Origin: a virus
Reading direction: 5' to 3' (one strand)
IMG/VR virus record: IMGVR_UViG_3300036944_000447
Coordinates: 1 to 21,701 of that record
Length of the DNA: 21,701 bases
The position numbers were made by a program, and so were the translations under genes. Position 1 is the stretch's first letter. Every line of letters begins with the position of its first letter. Shown here piece after piece: positions 11,865 through 17,208 of the stretch. Below the pieces are notes generated by a model. The model was not told the DNA's origin and made no database searches. It saw only the letters and a program-made list of their open reading frames with translations.

Positions 11865-12565
11865 ACCACAAAACCAGTGGTATCAAGCTTCGCTTTACCT
11901 TTGGCATACAGTCCGACAATGACTTTGTCATCAAGGTGTCGAACATCTGAGTTGTCTCCAGAGACAACAGGAATTCCCATGAAGCTTTGGGGAATGTCTT
12001 GTTCCTTACGGAACACAACAGCCATTCTCATGTTGTTAAGCAAAGCTTTTTGAACAAAAGGCTGAAAGCCTTCAACACCGGAATAGGAAAAGGTAAGGTC
12101 ATAATTGGCAGGTAAATCTTTACGATTTACATCTTTGGTATAGTCATAAAATTGAACATCAGGGAACATCTCAAAGATGTTCTTACCTGTGTTTGCTACT
12201 TCGATGGATTCCCATCGAATGTCAGATGTACCATTCAGTCTAACCAAAGGCTGTAAGCCTTGCTTATAAGCTTTACGAATCAACTTGCTAATATCTTCAG
12301 CAAGCTGAAGCATGAAGCTGTCTCGCTCTTCAAAAAACCAAATGGTTTTGTTGACCCTAGCTTGCTGAACAGAGCTGAAAGCTCCACGACCTGCTGAATA
12401 CAAGCAAGCCTTGTCACATTCAGCAACCTTAGCCATTGAACAAGTGTTCCACTTGGTTGTTGTTGCCGGAGCTAGATAGAGAATGCCAGTCAAAAAGCCT
12501 ACGGCTTCTCCCTTGACAGTTTTGGCATCTGACGACACTGAAAGCAAAGCTTTAGACTTGAACAT
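11861..12565 (-). CDS. GP88-like phage protein
   Basis: A 234-residue protein of the phage 'gene product 88' family as I recall it. Landmarks are GEAVGFLTGILYLAPATTT, three cysteines C42, C50 and C54 in NTCSMAKVAECDKACLYSAG, VNKTIWFFEERDSFM, LVRLNGTSDIRWE, FPDVQFYDYTK, NYDLTFSYSG and the end LDTTGFVV. The Cys-x7-Cys-x3-Cys set and the TIM-barrel-like strand spacing recall Fe-S or radical enzymes, but no activity is known to me. The start at 12563-12565 follows SD hairpin copy 7. Its coding sequence is unusually rich in perfect mini-hairpins. It is the second gene from the origin and so probably very early. Confidence 0.8.
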   Translation of the reverse strand: MFKSKALLSVSSDAKTVKGEAVGFLTGILYLAPATTTKWNTCSMAKVAECDKACLYSAGRGAFSSVQQARVNKTIWFFEERDSFMLQLAEDISKLIRKAYKQGLQPLVRLNGTSDIRWESIEVANTGKNIFEMFPDVQFYDYTKDVNRKDLPANYDLTFSYSGVEGFQPFVQKALLNNMRMAVVFRKEQDIPQSFMGIPVVSGDNSDVRHLDDKVIVGLYAKGKAKLDTTGFVV

Positions 12566-12570
12566 TGTGT

Positions 12571-12582
12571 TTCCTTTAGGAA
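12571..12582 (-). promoter_or_regulatory. palindromic SD hairpin, copy 7
   Basis: TTCCTAAAGGAA in the transcript, five bases before the GP88-like start. Confidence 0.65.
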
Positions 12583-12641
12583 GGTTGTGGCAACATTGCC
12601 GTTGAGGTTTCAATTGTAGCGATCAATAAAGACCATGTCAA

Positions 12642-12887
12642 TCACAGGGCTTTTCTGCTACCAACAAGGGTTTTACCCTTGAACAACAGTGCTTCATCAT
12701 AACAACCCATCCACTGTAATGCTTCAGCTTTGCTGAGAGTGTAGTGAGATTTCTTGAAACCAACACCAGTTACTTTGTAACCAAAAGCTTTACACAAAGC
12801 CAGTTTGATTTCATCCTCCCAAAGGAGGACTAATGCTGTAGTGCTTAGCACTATTGTGGTGAGACTGAGAATGTCGATTGCTGTCAT
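12642..12887 (-). CDS. small membrane-anchored protein, first leftward gene
   Basis: An 81-residue protein with an N-terminal membrane segment at about 4-22 (IDILSLTTIVLSTTALVLL), then a basic soluble part with FGYKVTGVGFKKSHYTLSKA and EALQWMGCYDEA. The topology is probably a short periplasmic or cytoplasmic tail on one helix. SD AAGGAAC lies before the ATG and the giant hairpin at 12899-12985 is directly upstream. As the origin-proximal leftward gene it is probably made first after infection. No family is recognised. Confidence 0.7.
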   Translation of the reverse strand: MTAIDILSLTTIVLSTTALVLLWEDEIKLALCKAFGYKVTGVGFKKSHYTLSKAEALQWMGCYDEALLFKGKTLVGSRKAL

Positions 12888-12898
12888 TTTTGTTCCTT

Positions 12899-12985
12899 CA
12901 TGTCTTTCATTTAACTAAGAAAAGAAACTATTTCCTTTTCTCACTAAAGTGAAAAGGATAGTTTCTTTGTTAAATGAAAGACATG
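12899..12985. repeat. giant hairpin in the first leftward leader
   Basis: Outer arms CATGTCTTTCATTTAAC and GTTAAATGAAAGACATG are a perfect 17-bp pair. After a 5-base bulge, an inner AAAGAAACTAT/ATAGTTTCTTT (11 bp), then CCTTTT/AAAAGG and CAC/GTG continue toward a 4-base loop. The total is near 37 paired bases over 87 nt. It lies directly upstream of the SD of 12642-12887. As RNA it would be an RNase III-type duplex; as DNA, a cruciform. Confidence 0.85.
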
Positions 12986-13008
12986 GGATTGGGCGTATGT
13001 ACGCAGAT

Positions 13009-13077
13009 CTTCCTATATTTAAGCATTTTTTAATGCCAACATAGTTGTCATAAAAATGCGATTATAAATATAGGAAG
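13009..13077. repeat. long AT-rich inverted repeat
   Basis: CTTCCTATATTTA (13009-13021) and TAAATATAGGAAG (13065-13077) are perfect 13-bp arms. GCATTTTT (13023-13030) and AAAAATGC (13052-13059) add an inner 8-bp pair. A local alternative GCATT/AATGC exists in the left half. The AT-rich arms beside DnaA boxes could act as the unwinding element, and the right arm holds the -10 of the leftward promoter. Confidence 0.75.
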
Positions 13078-13095
13078 TTAAGAGAGGGTTATCAA
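13067..13095 (-). promoter_or_regulatory. candidate main leftward promoter
   Basis: On the minus strand -35 TTGATA (13090-13095) and -10 TATATT (13067-13072) are each one base from consensus, spaced by 17. The -35 lies inside the DnaA box at 13089-13097, so DnaA binding would block or tune it. Start near 13060. Confidence 0.6.
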
Positions 13096-13155
13096 CAGGT
13101 TATTGTTGAGCCATGTCATTGGGTTGTTGATAACTGGGTTGGTTGCTGTGGATAA
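13089..13155. other. DnaA-box cluster
   Basis: TTATCAACA at 13089-13097 (plus strand), TGTTGATAA at 13125-13133 and TGTGGATAA at 13147-13155 (the last two are minus-strand boxes). The third is an exact match to the consensus TTATCCACA and the other two differ by one base. Three boxes in 67 bp in a gene-free region point to host DnaA binding, for replication or control. Confidence 0.7.
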
Positions 13156-13222
13156 CTTAGGATGGGGTATGCTTTGTTTTGCTTAAATTTTAGGCAATGA
13201 AGGATGGTGTAGATGGGGTAGT

Positions 13223-13237
13223 ATAACTTTTAGTTAT
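13223..13237. repeat. small inverted repeat ATAACT-TTT-AGTTAT
   Basis: A perfect 6-bp stem with a 3-base centre; looser symmetry continues outward (GGTA ... TACC). It could be an operator between the origin and the rightward genes. Confidence 0.4.
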
Positions 13238-13416
13238 AGATATACCACCTTCCATTCACCGGACTTTGCTTAAAAAATAGGCAACTATTTTCCGTTTTTT
13301 GACATTGAAAACCGATTTTGAATCAGTATTCAGAGATCTTCTAAGTCATTGAATTCATTGAAGATTCTTTATTCTTGAGTTGAATGCATTCTATGTCTTT
13401 GATTCACCTAAGATCT

Positions 13417-13462
13417 GCAACGCATTGCAACGCATTGCACTGGCGCAACGCTGGCGCAACGC
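13417..13462. repeat. iteron-like tandem repeats
   Basis: Two copies of GCAACGCATT (13417-13426, 13427-13436) are followed by two of TGGCGCAACGC (13441-13451, 13452-13462). All four share the core GCAACGC at nearly regular spacing, 10-14 bp apart, on one face of the helix. Such repeats usually bind an initiator or repressor. Confidence 0.7.
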
Positions 13463-13463
13463 T

Positions 13464-13491
13464 GGGGTGGCGGGGGCACAGGGGGGTAGGG
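13464..13491 (+). other. G-quadruplex motif
   Basis: Four G-runs of 4, 5, 6 and 3 bases with loops TGGC, CACA and TA, directly after the tandem repeats. The surrounding sequence is moderate in GC, so the run is compositionally distinct. Confidence 0.7.
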
Positions 13492-13611
13492 CGCTATATG
13501 TATATGGCCTCGTACAAAAATCAGGAAAAATAGACTTGTTAACCAAGGCTGGTTTACAGCAGCGCCCACACCGCCATAGAAATAATTAGGGACAGATCAA
13601 CATGCACAATG

Positions 13612-13640
13612 CTGCACAATCTCGACTGTTTTATGTGCAG
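13612..13640. repeat. hairpin CTGCACA / TGTGCAG
   Basis: Perfect 7-bp arms with a 15-base loop. The left arm is part of a direct repeat TGCACAAT that occurs twice (13603-13610 and 13613-13620). Confidence 0.45.
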
Positions 13641-13668
13641 TATATTGAACAAAAATAGATGTGTACAC

Positions 13669-13680
13669 CCTAGCGCTAGG
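13669..13680. repeat. 12-bp perfect palindrome CCTAGCGCTAGG
   Basis: A perfectly self-complementary 12-mer in non-coding sequence, suited to a dimeric regulator. Confidence 0.5.
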
Positions 13681-13725
13681 CAGCTACATAGATGTTAACA
13701 ATCTTCATTAAAGTTTCATGCACTT

Positions 13726-13756
13726 GATACTTAAAAGTTCTGATTAGATACTTAAA
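13726..13756. repeat. direct repeat pair GATACTTAAA
   Basis: Two exact 10-bp copies (13726-13735 and 13747-13756) start 21 bp apart, two helical turns. A partial third (ACACTTAAGC) is at 13796. They lie upstream of the rightward promoter candidate and could bind a regulator cooperatively. Confidence 0.45.
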
Positions 13757-13881
13757 CAGCAACCTATAGGTAGCAGCATATCGCCTATTGTCGGACACTT
13801 AAGCTTATCGTTTCCCTATACCCCCACATGGACCAGAGGCTAGGGAGGTACAACATATTTCATTCTTTCCAAAAGAAAAGC

Positions 13882-13909
13882 TTGACATTGTTTTTAATGT
13901 GTGTAAAAC
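13882..13909 (+). promoter_or_regulatory. candidate rightward promoter
   Basis: An exact -35 TTGACA (13882-13887), 16-base spacer and -10 TAAAAC (13904-13909, four of six matches). It is the best plus-strand promoter match between the origin and the first late genes. Confidence 0.45.
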
Positions 13910-13925
13910 TACCCGTACCTGCACC

Positions 13926-14072
13926 ATGTATGTATTTGACATACAGGCGATACGAAGAAAAAGTATAGGCTACCTTCCGGCTACGGGTAAAGAAAAGAGC
14001 TTGCAATCGGCTGCTGAAGAGAAAAGACTCGGAGAGAACGACATAGGGGCCACTGTGTTGTTCTTGCTCTGA
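13926..14072 (+). CDS. possible 48-residue ORF in the late leader
   Basis: Begins MYVFDIQAIRRKSIGYLPAT and continues GKEKSLQSAAEEKRLGEN to LFLL. The sequence reads like a protein (a basic strand, then a charged helix), but there is no clear SD, and the frame sits only about 10 bases after the predicted transcription start. It may be a remnant or leader peptide. No homologue is recognised. Confidence 0.3.
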   Translation: MYVFDIQAIRRKSIGYLPATGKEKSLQSAAEEKRLGENDIGATVLFLL

Positions 14073-14398
14073 ATACTGGCAGTGGTAACACCTTACACTG
14101 ACCAGACTAGACTTGATGTGGGTACTTGTTAAAAGCTGTTGCTAAAAGGGTGGGCTAACAACAGCCATAGATGAACACATCCCTTATGGGCTTTCTAGGT
14201 GTATGTTCTAGATATTAGTGGTAGGTAGCTGTATTTCACTATGTGATATGTACAGAGTTCTTACAAGTAATGGTAGTTGTTTCTTCACAGAATCTCTACC
14301 GTCAACACTATAGACATACATTGGGATAGGTTGTTATGTGTAGCTATAAACGCTACCATACCACCTTAGCTAGGCTATGTGTGTTAGCATAAAGCATT

Positions 14399-14680
14399 AT
14401 GAACTTATACACCAGACAAGAGCTAGAAGACAGAGGTTTAACAAACACATATCCCTACAGTGTATTTACACAGGCTTCATTAGCGTTACACAGGGGATAT
14501 GTAGACAAGATGCATTTGTTTCACAGTGATGTCTATTACGTCAGAGCATCCTTGGAAAAATATACAGGATATGTATTTCCATTAGACAAGGTTGAAGAAG
14601 CTATGAGAGCTGAAGGATGGAAAGAGCATAGACACCTACCAAGGAAGAAACAACATGGCAACAAAGAAAAGCACTGTTAA
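14399..14680 (+). CDS. hypothetical protein, first rightward gene
   Basis: A 93-residue protein, MNLYTRQELEDRGLTNTYPY then SVFTQASLALHRGYVDKMHL and FPLDKVEEAMRAEGW, ending in a lysine/histidine-rich tail. The helical, charged pattern suggests a small DNA-binding or regulatory protein, but no family is recognised. There is no good SD before the ATG, which may mean poor or regulated translation. It overlaps the next gene by 26 nt. Confidence 0.65.
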   Translation: MNLYTRQELEDRGLTNTYPYSVFTQASLALHRGYVDKMHLFHSDVYYVRASLEKYTGYVFPLDKVEEAMRAEGWKEHRHLPRKKQHGNKEKHC

Positions 14681-14834
14681 TGCTGCGAATAATTACACCA
14701 AGCCTACAATGCGTAAGGCGTTAGTGGCTAGTGTTAAAGCTGGCACTAAAGGTGGTGATGCTGGTGAATGGTCTGCTAGGAAAGCACAGCTTGTAGCTAA
14801 GAAGTATAAGGCTGCTGGAGGTGGTTATAAATGA
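14655..14834 (+). CDS. small basic phage protein (STVNxAxNYTKP...GGGYK)
   Basis: A 59-residue basic protein, MATKKSTVNAANNYTKPTMR then GGDAGEWSARKAQLVAKKYK and the end AAGGGYK. I recognise this small family from many environmental phages, where it lies just upstream of the terminase genes. Function unknown; the charge suits DNA binding or virion association. AAGGA lies nine bases before the ATG. The stop overlaps the next ATG as ATGA. Confidence 0.85.
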   Translation: MATKKSTVNAANNYTKPTMRKALVASVKAGTKGGDAGEWSARKAQLVAKKYKAAGGGYK

Positions 14835-15064
14835 AAGCCTCACAGAAGTCTTTAAAGGATTGGACAGAGCAGAAGTGGACAACTAAGTCTGGTAAACCTT
14901 CTTCTAAAACAGGAGAGAGATACTTGCCTGAGGCTGCTATTAAGTCTTTAAGCTCTGCTGAGTATGCTGCCACCACCAAAGCCAAGAGAAAAGGTACAGC
15001 AGAAGGCAAACAGTTTGTTAAACAGCCTAAAGCCATTGCTAAGAAAGTGAGCAAATTCAGATGA
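14831..15064 (+). CDS. DUF5872-like basic protein
   Basis: A 77-residue lysine-rich protein with KASQKSLKDWTEQKWTTKSG, TGERYLPEAAIKSLSSAEYA and TKAKRKGTAEGKQFVKQP, ending KKVSKFR. This matches the DUF5872 pattern as I remember it, shared by phages and some giant viruses. Role unknown; probably DNA- or capsid-associated. SD GGAGGTGG is excellent, six bases from the ATG. Confidence 0.8.
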   Translation: MKASQKSLKDWTEQKWTTKSGKPSSKTGERYLPEAAIKSLSSAEYAATTKAKRKGTAEGKQFVKQPKAIAKKVSKFR

Positions 15065-15330
15065 TTAAAAGAGGCAGTGAAGAGTTTAGCGGGTATAACA
15101 AGCCTAAGGCTACACCGAAACATCCTACGAAGAGTCATGCTGTGTTAGCCAAAGAGGGTGACTCAGTTAAGCTAATTAGGTTTGGACAGCAAGGTGTTAG
15201 TGGTGCTGGCTCTAGTCCAGATACACCGAAAGAGAAAGCTAGACAGAAGAGCTTCAAAGCTCGACATGCTGAGAATATTAGTAAGGGTAAGATGTCTGCG
15301 GCCTTCTGGTCGGACAAAATTAAGTGGTAA
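15061..15330 (+). CDS. basic phage protein (KLIRFGQQGV...KMSAAFWSDKIKW)
   Basis: An 89-residue basic protein with PTKSHAVLAKEGDSVKLIRF, FGQQGVSG, KSFKARHAENISKGKMSAAF and WSDKIKW. The family is very common in environmental phage genomes next to the terminase genes and has no assigned role to my knowledge. The arginine/lysine content suggests nucleic-acid contact. The start overlaps the previous stop as ATGA, without a strong SD, so it relies on coupling. Confidence 0.8.
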   Translation: MIKRGSEEFSGYNKPKATPKHPTKSHAVLAKEGDSVKLIRFGQQGVSGAGSSPDTPKEKARQKSFKARHAENISKGKMSAAFWSDKIKW

Positions 15331-15345
15331 CTAAAAGGAGAAACT

Positions 15346-15660
15346 ATGGCTACCGATGCAGAAAAAGTTAAGATGTACCGTGAGAAGGCTAAGGACGCTT
15401 CCATTCCTCAAGAGGTGCGTAACACCTATTTGGACAGAGCCAATGAGCTGGAGCGTAAGGCTTTTGAAAATACAAAGAAAGCTCCTGCCACTCCTGAGAA
15501 GAAGATGATGTATGGTGGTATGCCTGTAAGAGGTAGTCGTACAGCCACTAATGCAAAGAAGAAGATGATGGGTGGTGGTTATGCTATGAAGCCTCCTGTC
15601 AAAGCTATGGCTAAGGGTGGCGCTGTTAAGAAAGCTGCTACAGCTAAGAAAGGTAAATGA
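15346..15660 (+). CDS. Lys/Gly/Met-rich small protein with AKGG tail
   Basis: A 104-residue protein. The N-terminal third is a charged helix (DAEKVKMYREKAKDASIPQE); the rest is low-complexity, with MMYGGMPVRG, MMGGGYAMKPPVKAMAKGG and a KKAATAKKGK end like a histone H1 tail. Such tails occur in phage proteins that go with DNA or the capsid. SD AAGGAG is ideal. The stop overlaps the next start. Confidence 0.75.
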   Translation: MATDAEKVKMYREKAKDASIPQEVRNTYLDRANELERKAFENTKKAPATPEKKMMYGGMPVRGSRTATNAKKKMMGGGYAMKPPVKAMAKGGAVKKAATAKKGK

Positions 15661-15851
15661 TGGCTACTAAGAAAGCATTTAAGCCTTGTGAGGGATGTCC
15701 CTCACCAGCCAAGTGTAAAGCTGCTGGTACTTGTATGGCTAAAGAAGGTAAGGGCGGTAAGCCTGTTGTTGCCATCATGATTGGTGTTGGTAAGCCTAAG
15801 GGTAAGACAGCCATGAACAAAGGTGGCATGGCTAAGAAGGGTAAGTGCTGA
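15660..15851 (+). CDS. small CxxC-type protein with NKGG tail
   Basis: A 63-residue protein with CEGCPSPAKCKAAGTC near the N terminus (four cysteines, spacing 2-5-5), then a Gly/Lys-rich tail with MNKGGMAKKGKC. It may bind zinc. The second of two adjacent ATGs (15660) is preferred because AAAGG lies six bases before it; the ATG at 15657 is also possible and adds one residue. No function is known. Confidence 0.7.
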   Translation: MATKKAFKPCEGCPSPAKCKAAGTCMAKEGKGGKPVVAIMIGVGKPKGKTAMNKGGMAKKGKC

Positions 15852-16009
15852 TGGCTACTAAGAAACAAACAGCTAAAGTTGCTAAGGTGATGGGTGAGTT
15901 TAAAGACAAGAGCTTGCACAGTGGCAAAGGTGGTCCTGTTGTTAAAAACCCCAAGCAAGCCATTGCCATTGCATTGTCTGAAGCTAAAGTGAAGCCTAAG
16001 AAGAAATGA
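15851..16009 (+). CDS. DUF6496-like small protein
   Basis: A 52-residue basic protein: KVAKVMGEFKDKSLHSGKGG, then KNPKQAIAIALSEAKVKPKK. The V.GEFK...L.SG.G..V.NPKQAIAIALSEA pattern is that of DUF6496 as I recall it, found in phages and bacteria. It may bind nucleic acid. The start overlaps the previous stop by one base (TGATG) and the end overlaps the next start. Confidence 0.75.
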   Translation: MATKKQTAKVAKVMGEFKDKSLHSGKGGPVVKNPKQAIAIALSEAKVKPKKK

Positions 16010-16365
16010 TAGACAACACAAGAGCTTCTAGATTTAGAAGTGTTGGTACAAACCTGACAGCAGGTAGTGCCAACACTATTTATACTTGTCCTAACAACTT
16101 CACTTCTAAGGTGGAGTTGCTATTTGTTTGTAACAAGACAAGTGGTAATAAGACAGTACAGATAGATTGGCATGACACTTCTACTGGAATCAACTACGCT
16201 ATAGTTGGTGGGTACACAATATCTGCTTACAACTTCTTAAAGTTGGACCAAGCCTATCTTGTTCTAAATGCTGGAGACTATTTATCCATCACTCCTGAGG
16301 CTGGCAGCACAATGGATGCAACAGTGTCTGTTGAAGAATATTTTGATCCAGCAACTAGAGTATAA
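16006..16365 (+). CDS. probable small beta-sandwich virion protein
   Basis: A 119-residue protein with regular strand-like segments (NTIYTCPNNFTSKVELLFVC, TVQIDWHDTSTGINYAIVGG, YLSITPEAGSTMDATVSVEE) and no long helix. Such all-beta proteins near terminase genes are often head decoration or tail accessory proteins, which is the best guess. No specific family is recognised. It follows SD AAGAAGAA inside the previous gene. Confidence 0.7.
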   Translation: MIDNTRASRFRSVGTNLTAGSANTIYTCPNNFTSKVELLFVCNKTSGNKTVQIDWHDTSTGINYAIVGGYTISAYNFLKLDQAYLVLNAGDYLSITPEAGSTMDATVSVEEYFDPATRV

Positions 16366-16373
16366 GGAAACAT

Positions 16374-16742
16374 ATGGCTAAAAGAGAACTTACAGAACAA
16401 CAGAAGAAATTCATTGAGGTGTTATTTGCTGAAGCTGGAGGCAATCCTGTAACAGCAAGGAAGCTTGCTGGCTATAGCGAAGGCTACAACACTAAAGCAA
16501 TCATGGATGTCTTGAAGGAAGAAGTGATTGAGGCTACACAGCTTTACATCGCCATGAACGCCCCTAGAGCAGCTATGGCTGTTGTTAGTGGCATTGCCGA
16601 TCCTACGGAGCTTGGCTTGAAAGAGAAGCTCAATGCTGCTAAGGATTTGTTAGACAGGGCTGGCTTGGTAAAAACAGATAAGGTTCAGATTGAAGCACCA
16701 TCTGGCATTATGATTTTACCTGCCAAAGATAAGAGTGAGTGA
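16374..16742 (+). CDS. terS: terminase small subunit
   Basis: A 122-residue DNA-recognition subunit of the packaging motor. The N terminus (LTEQQKKFIEVLFAEAGGNP, ARKLAGYSEGYN) is a helix-turn-helix of the terminase small subunit type; the middle (MNAPRAAMAVVSGIADPTEL) and LKEKLNAAKDLLDRAGLVKT match TerS of T7-like environmental phages, ending with EAPSGIMILPAKDK. SD AAGGAAACAT is good. It overlaps the next gene by 8 nt. Confidence 0.85.
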   Translation: MAKRELTEQQKKFIEVLFAEAGGNPVTARKLAGYSEGYNTKAIMDVLKEEVIEATQLYIAMNAPRAAMAVVSGIADPTELGLKEKLNAAKDLLDRAGLVKTDKVQIEAPSGIMILPAKDKSE

Positions 16743-17208
16743 GAGAGACTTAGGGGCTTGGATACTTCCACAGCCTAAAGATAAGGAAACATATGTACCC
16801 ATACCAAAGATTGGTAGAACTATACCTTTTGGCTACCGACAAGATGAAACAGATCCTGACCTCTTGCAGCCAATACCTGCAGAGCTTGAAGCGCTAGAAA
16901 AAGCTAAGAAGCATTTAAAACAATATCCTTCTAGGCAGGTAGCTGCTTGGTTGACTAAGGTGAGTGGCAGAGAGATTAGTCATGTTGGACTTTTAAAGAG
17001 AATAAAGAGTGAGCGAAAACACGGATACAAATCCACTACTTACCGCAACCTTGCCCGAAGGCTCCAAAAAGCCCTTGAGCAAGCGCAAAGGTACGAAAAG
17101 AGGCTCGGTAAAGAAGACCAGTCAGGCTACTTCGAGTCAGAAAGCTACAGCAAGCTCACCCAATATATCGATAGCAAGCTCGGAGGAGACACAGCTCCCA
17201 ATAGCTGA
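16735..17208 (+). CDS. HTH-like protein between the terminase subunits
   Basis: A 157-residue protein from a GTG start. A proline-rich N terminus (WILPQPKDKETYVPIPKIG) leads to GYRQDETDPDLLQPIPAELE, then LEKAKKHLKQYPSRQVAAWL and TGR-like VSGREISHVGLLKRI, which look like a recombinase or resolvase helix-turn-helix. The C terminus is a coiled-coil-like basic helix. The family is frequent between terS and terL in environmental phages. A DNA-binding role in packaging is likely. Its last 200 bp overlap terL in another frame, and its residues there (ARRLQKALEQAQRYEKRLG) are helix-like, so both frames seem used. Confidence 0.75.
   Translation: MSERDLGAWILPQPKDKETYVPIPKIGRTIPFGYRQDETDPDLLQPIPAELEALEKAKKHLKQYPSRQVAAWLTKVSGREISHVGLLKRIKSERKHGYKSTTYRNLARRLQKALEQAQRYEKRLGKEDQSGYFESESYSKLTQYIDSKLGGDTAPNS

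Larger units (their letters stand above)
12888..13500. other. putative replication origin and divergent control region
   Basis: No gene is supported here. The region lies where leftward and rightward genes diverge. In order it holds the giant hairpin, the AT-rich inverted repeat, the leftward promoter, three DnaA boxes, an AT-rich stretch (about 13180-13400), tandem repeats and a G-quadruplex motif. Three AGATCT sites also fall in about 400 bp. This set is typical of a theta-type origin, but no experiment supports it. Confidence 0.55.
13492..14398. other. 907-bp region with repeats and one weak ORF
   Basis: Apart from a possible 48-residue ORF at 13926-14072, no gene is convincing. It contains a hairpin CTGCACA/TGTGCAG (13612-13640), a 12-bp palindrome (13669-13680), a 10-bp direct repeat pair (13726-13756), a rightward promoter candidate (13882-13909) and a weaker boxA-like TTGCTCTGAATAC near 14064. 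It probably is the leader and control region of the late rightward operon. Confidence 0.45.

Noticed and set aside
13380-13589. 69-codon plus-strand frame
   Set aside because: It runs through the tandem repeats and G-quadruplex block, so its translation reflects repeats (QRIALAQRW, GAQGG), not a protein.
13937-13965. Second TTGACA as a rightward promoter
   Set aside because: No acceptable -10 lies 16-18 bases downstream; TATAGG is 22 bases away.
12888-14398. tRNA genes or a CRISPR array in the gene-poor centre
   Set aside because: No cloverleaf with a T-arm consensus and no regular repeat-spacer pattern was found; the repeats seen are short pairs.
15644-16021. 125-codon minus-strand frame
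   Set aside because: Antisense to two small basic genes; Leu/Phe/Ser-rich translation typical of the complement of Lys/Gly-rich coding sequence.
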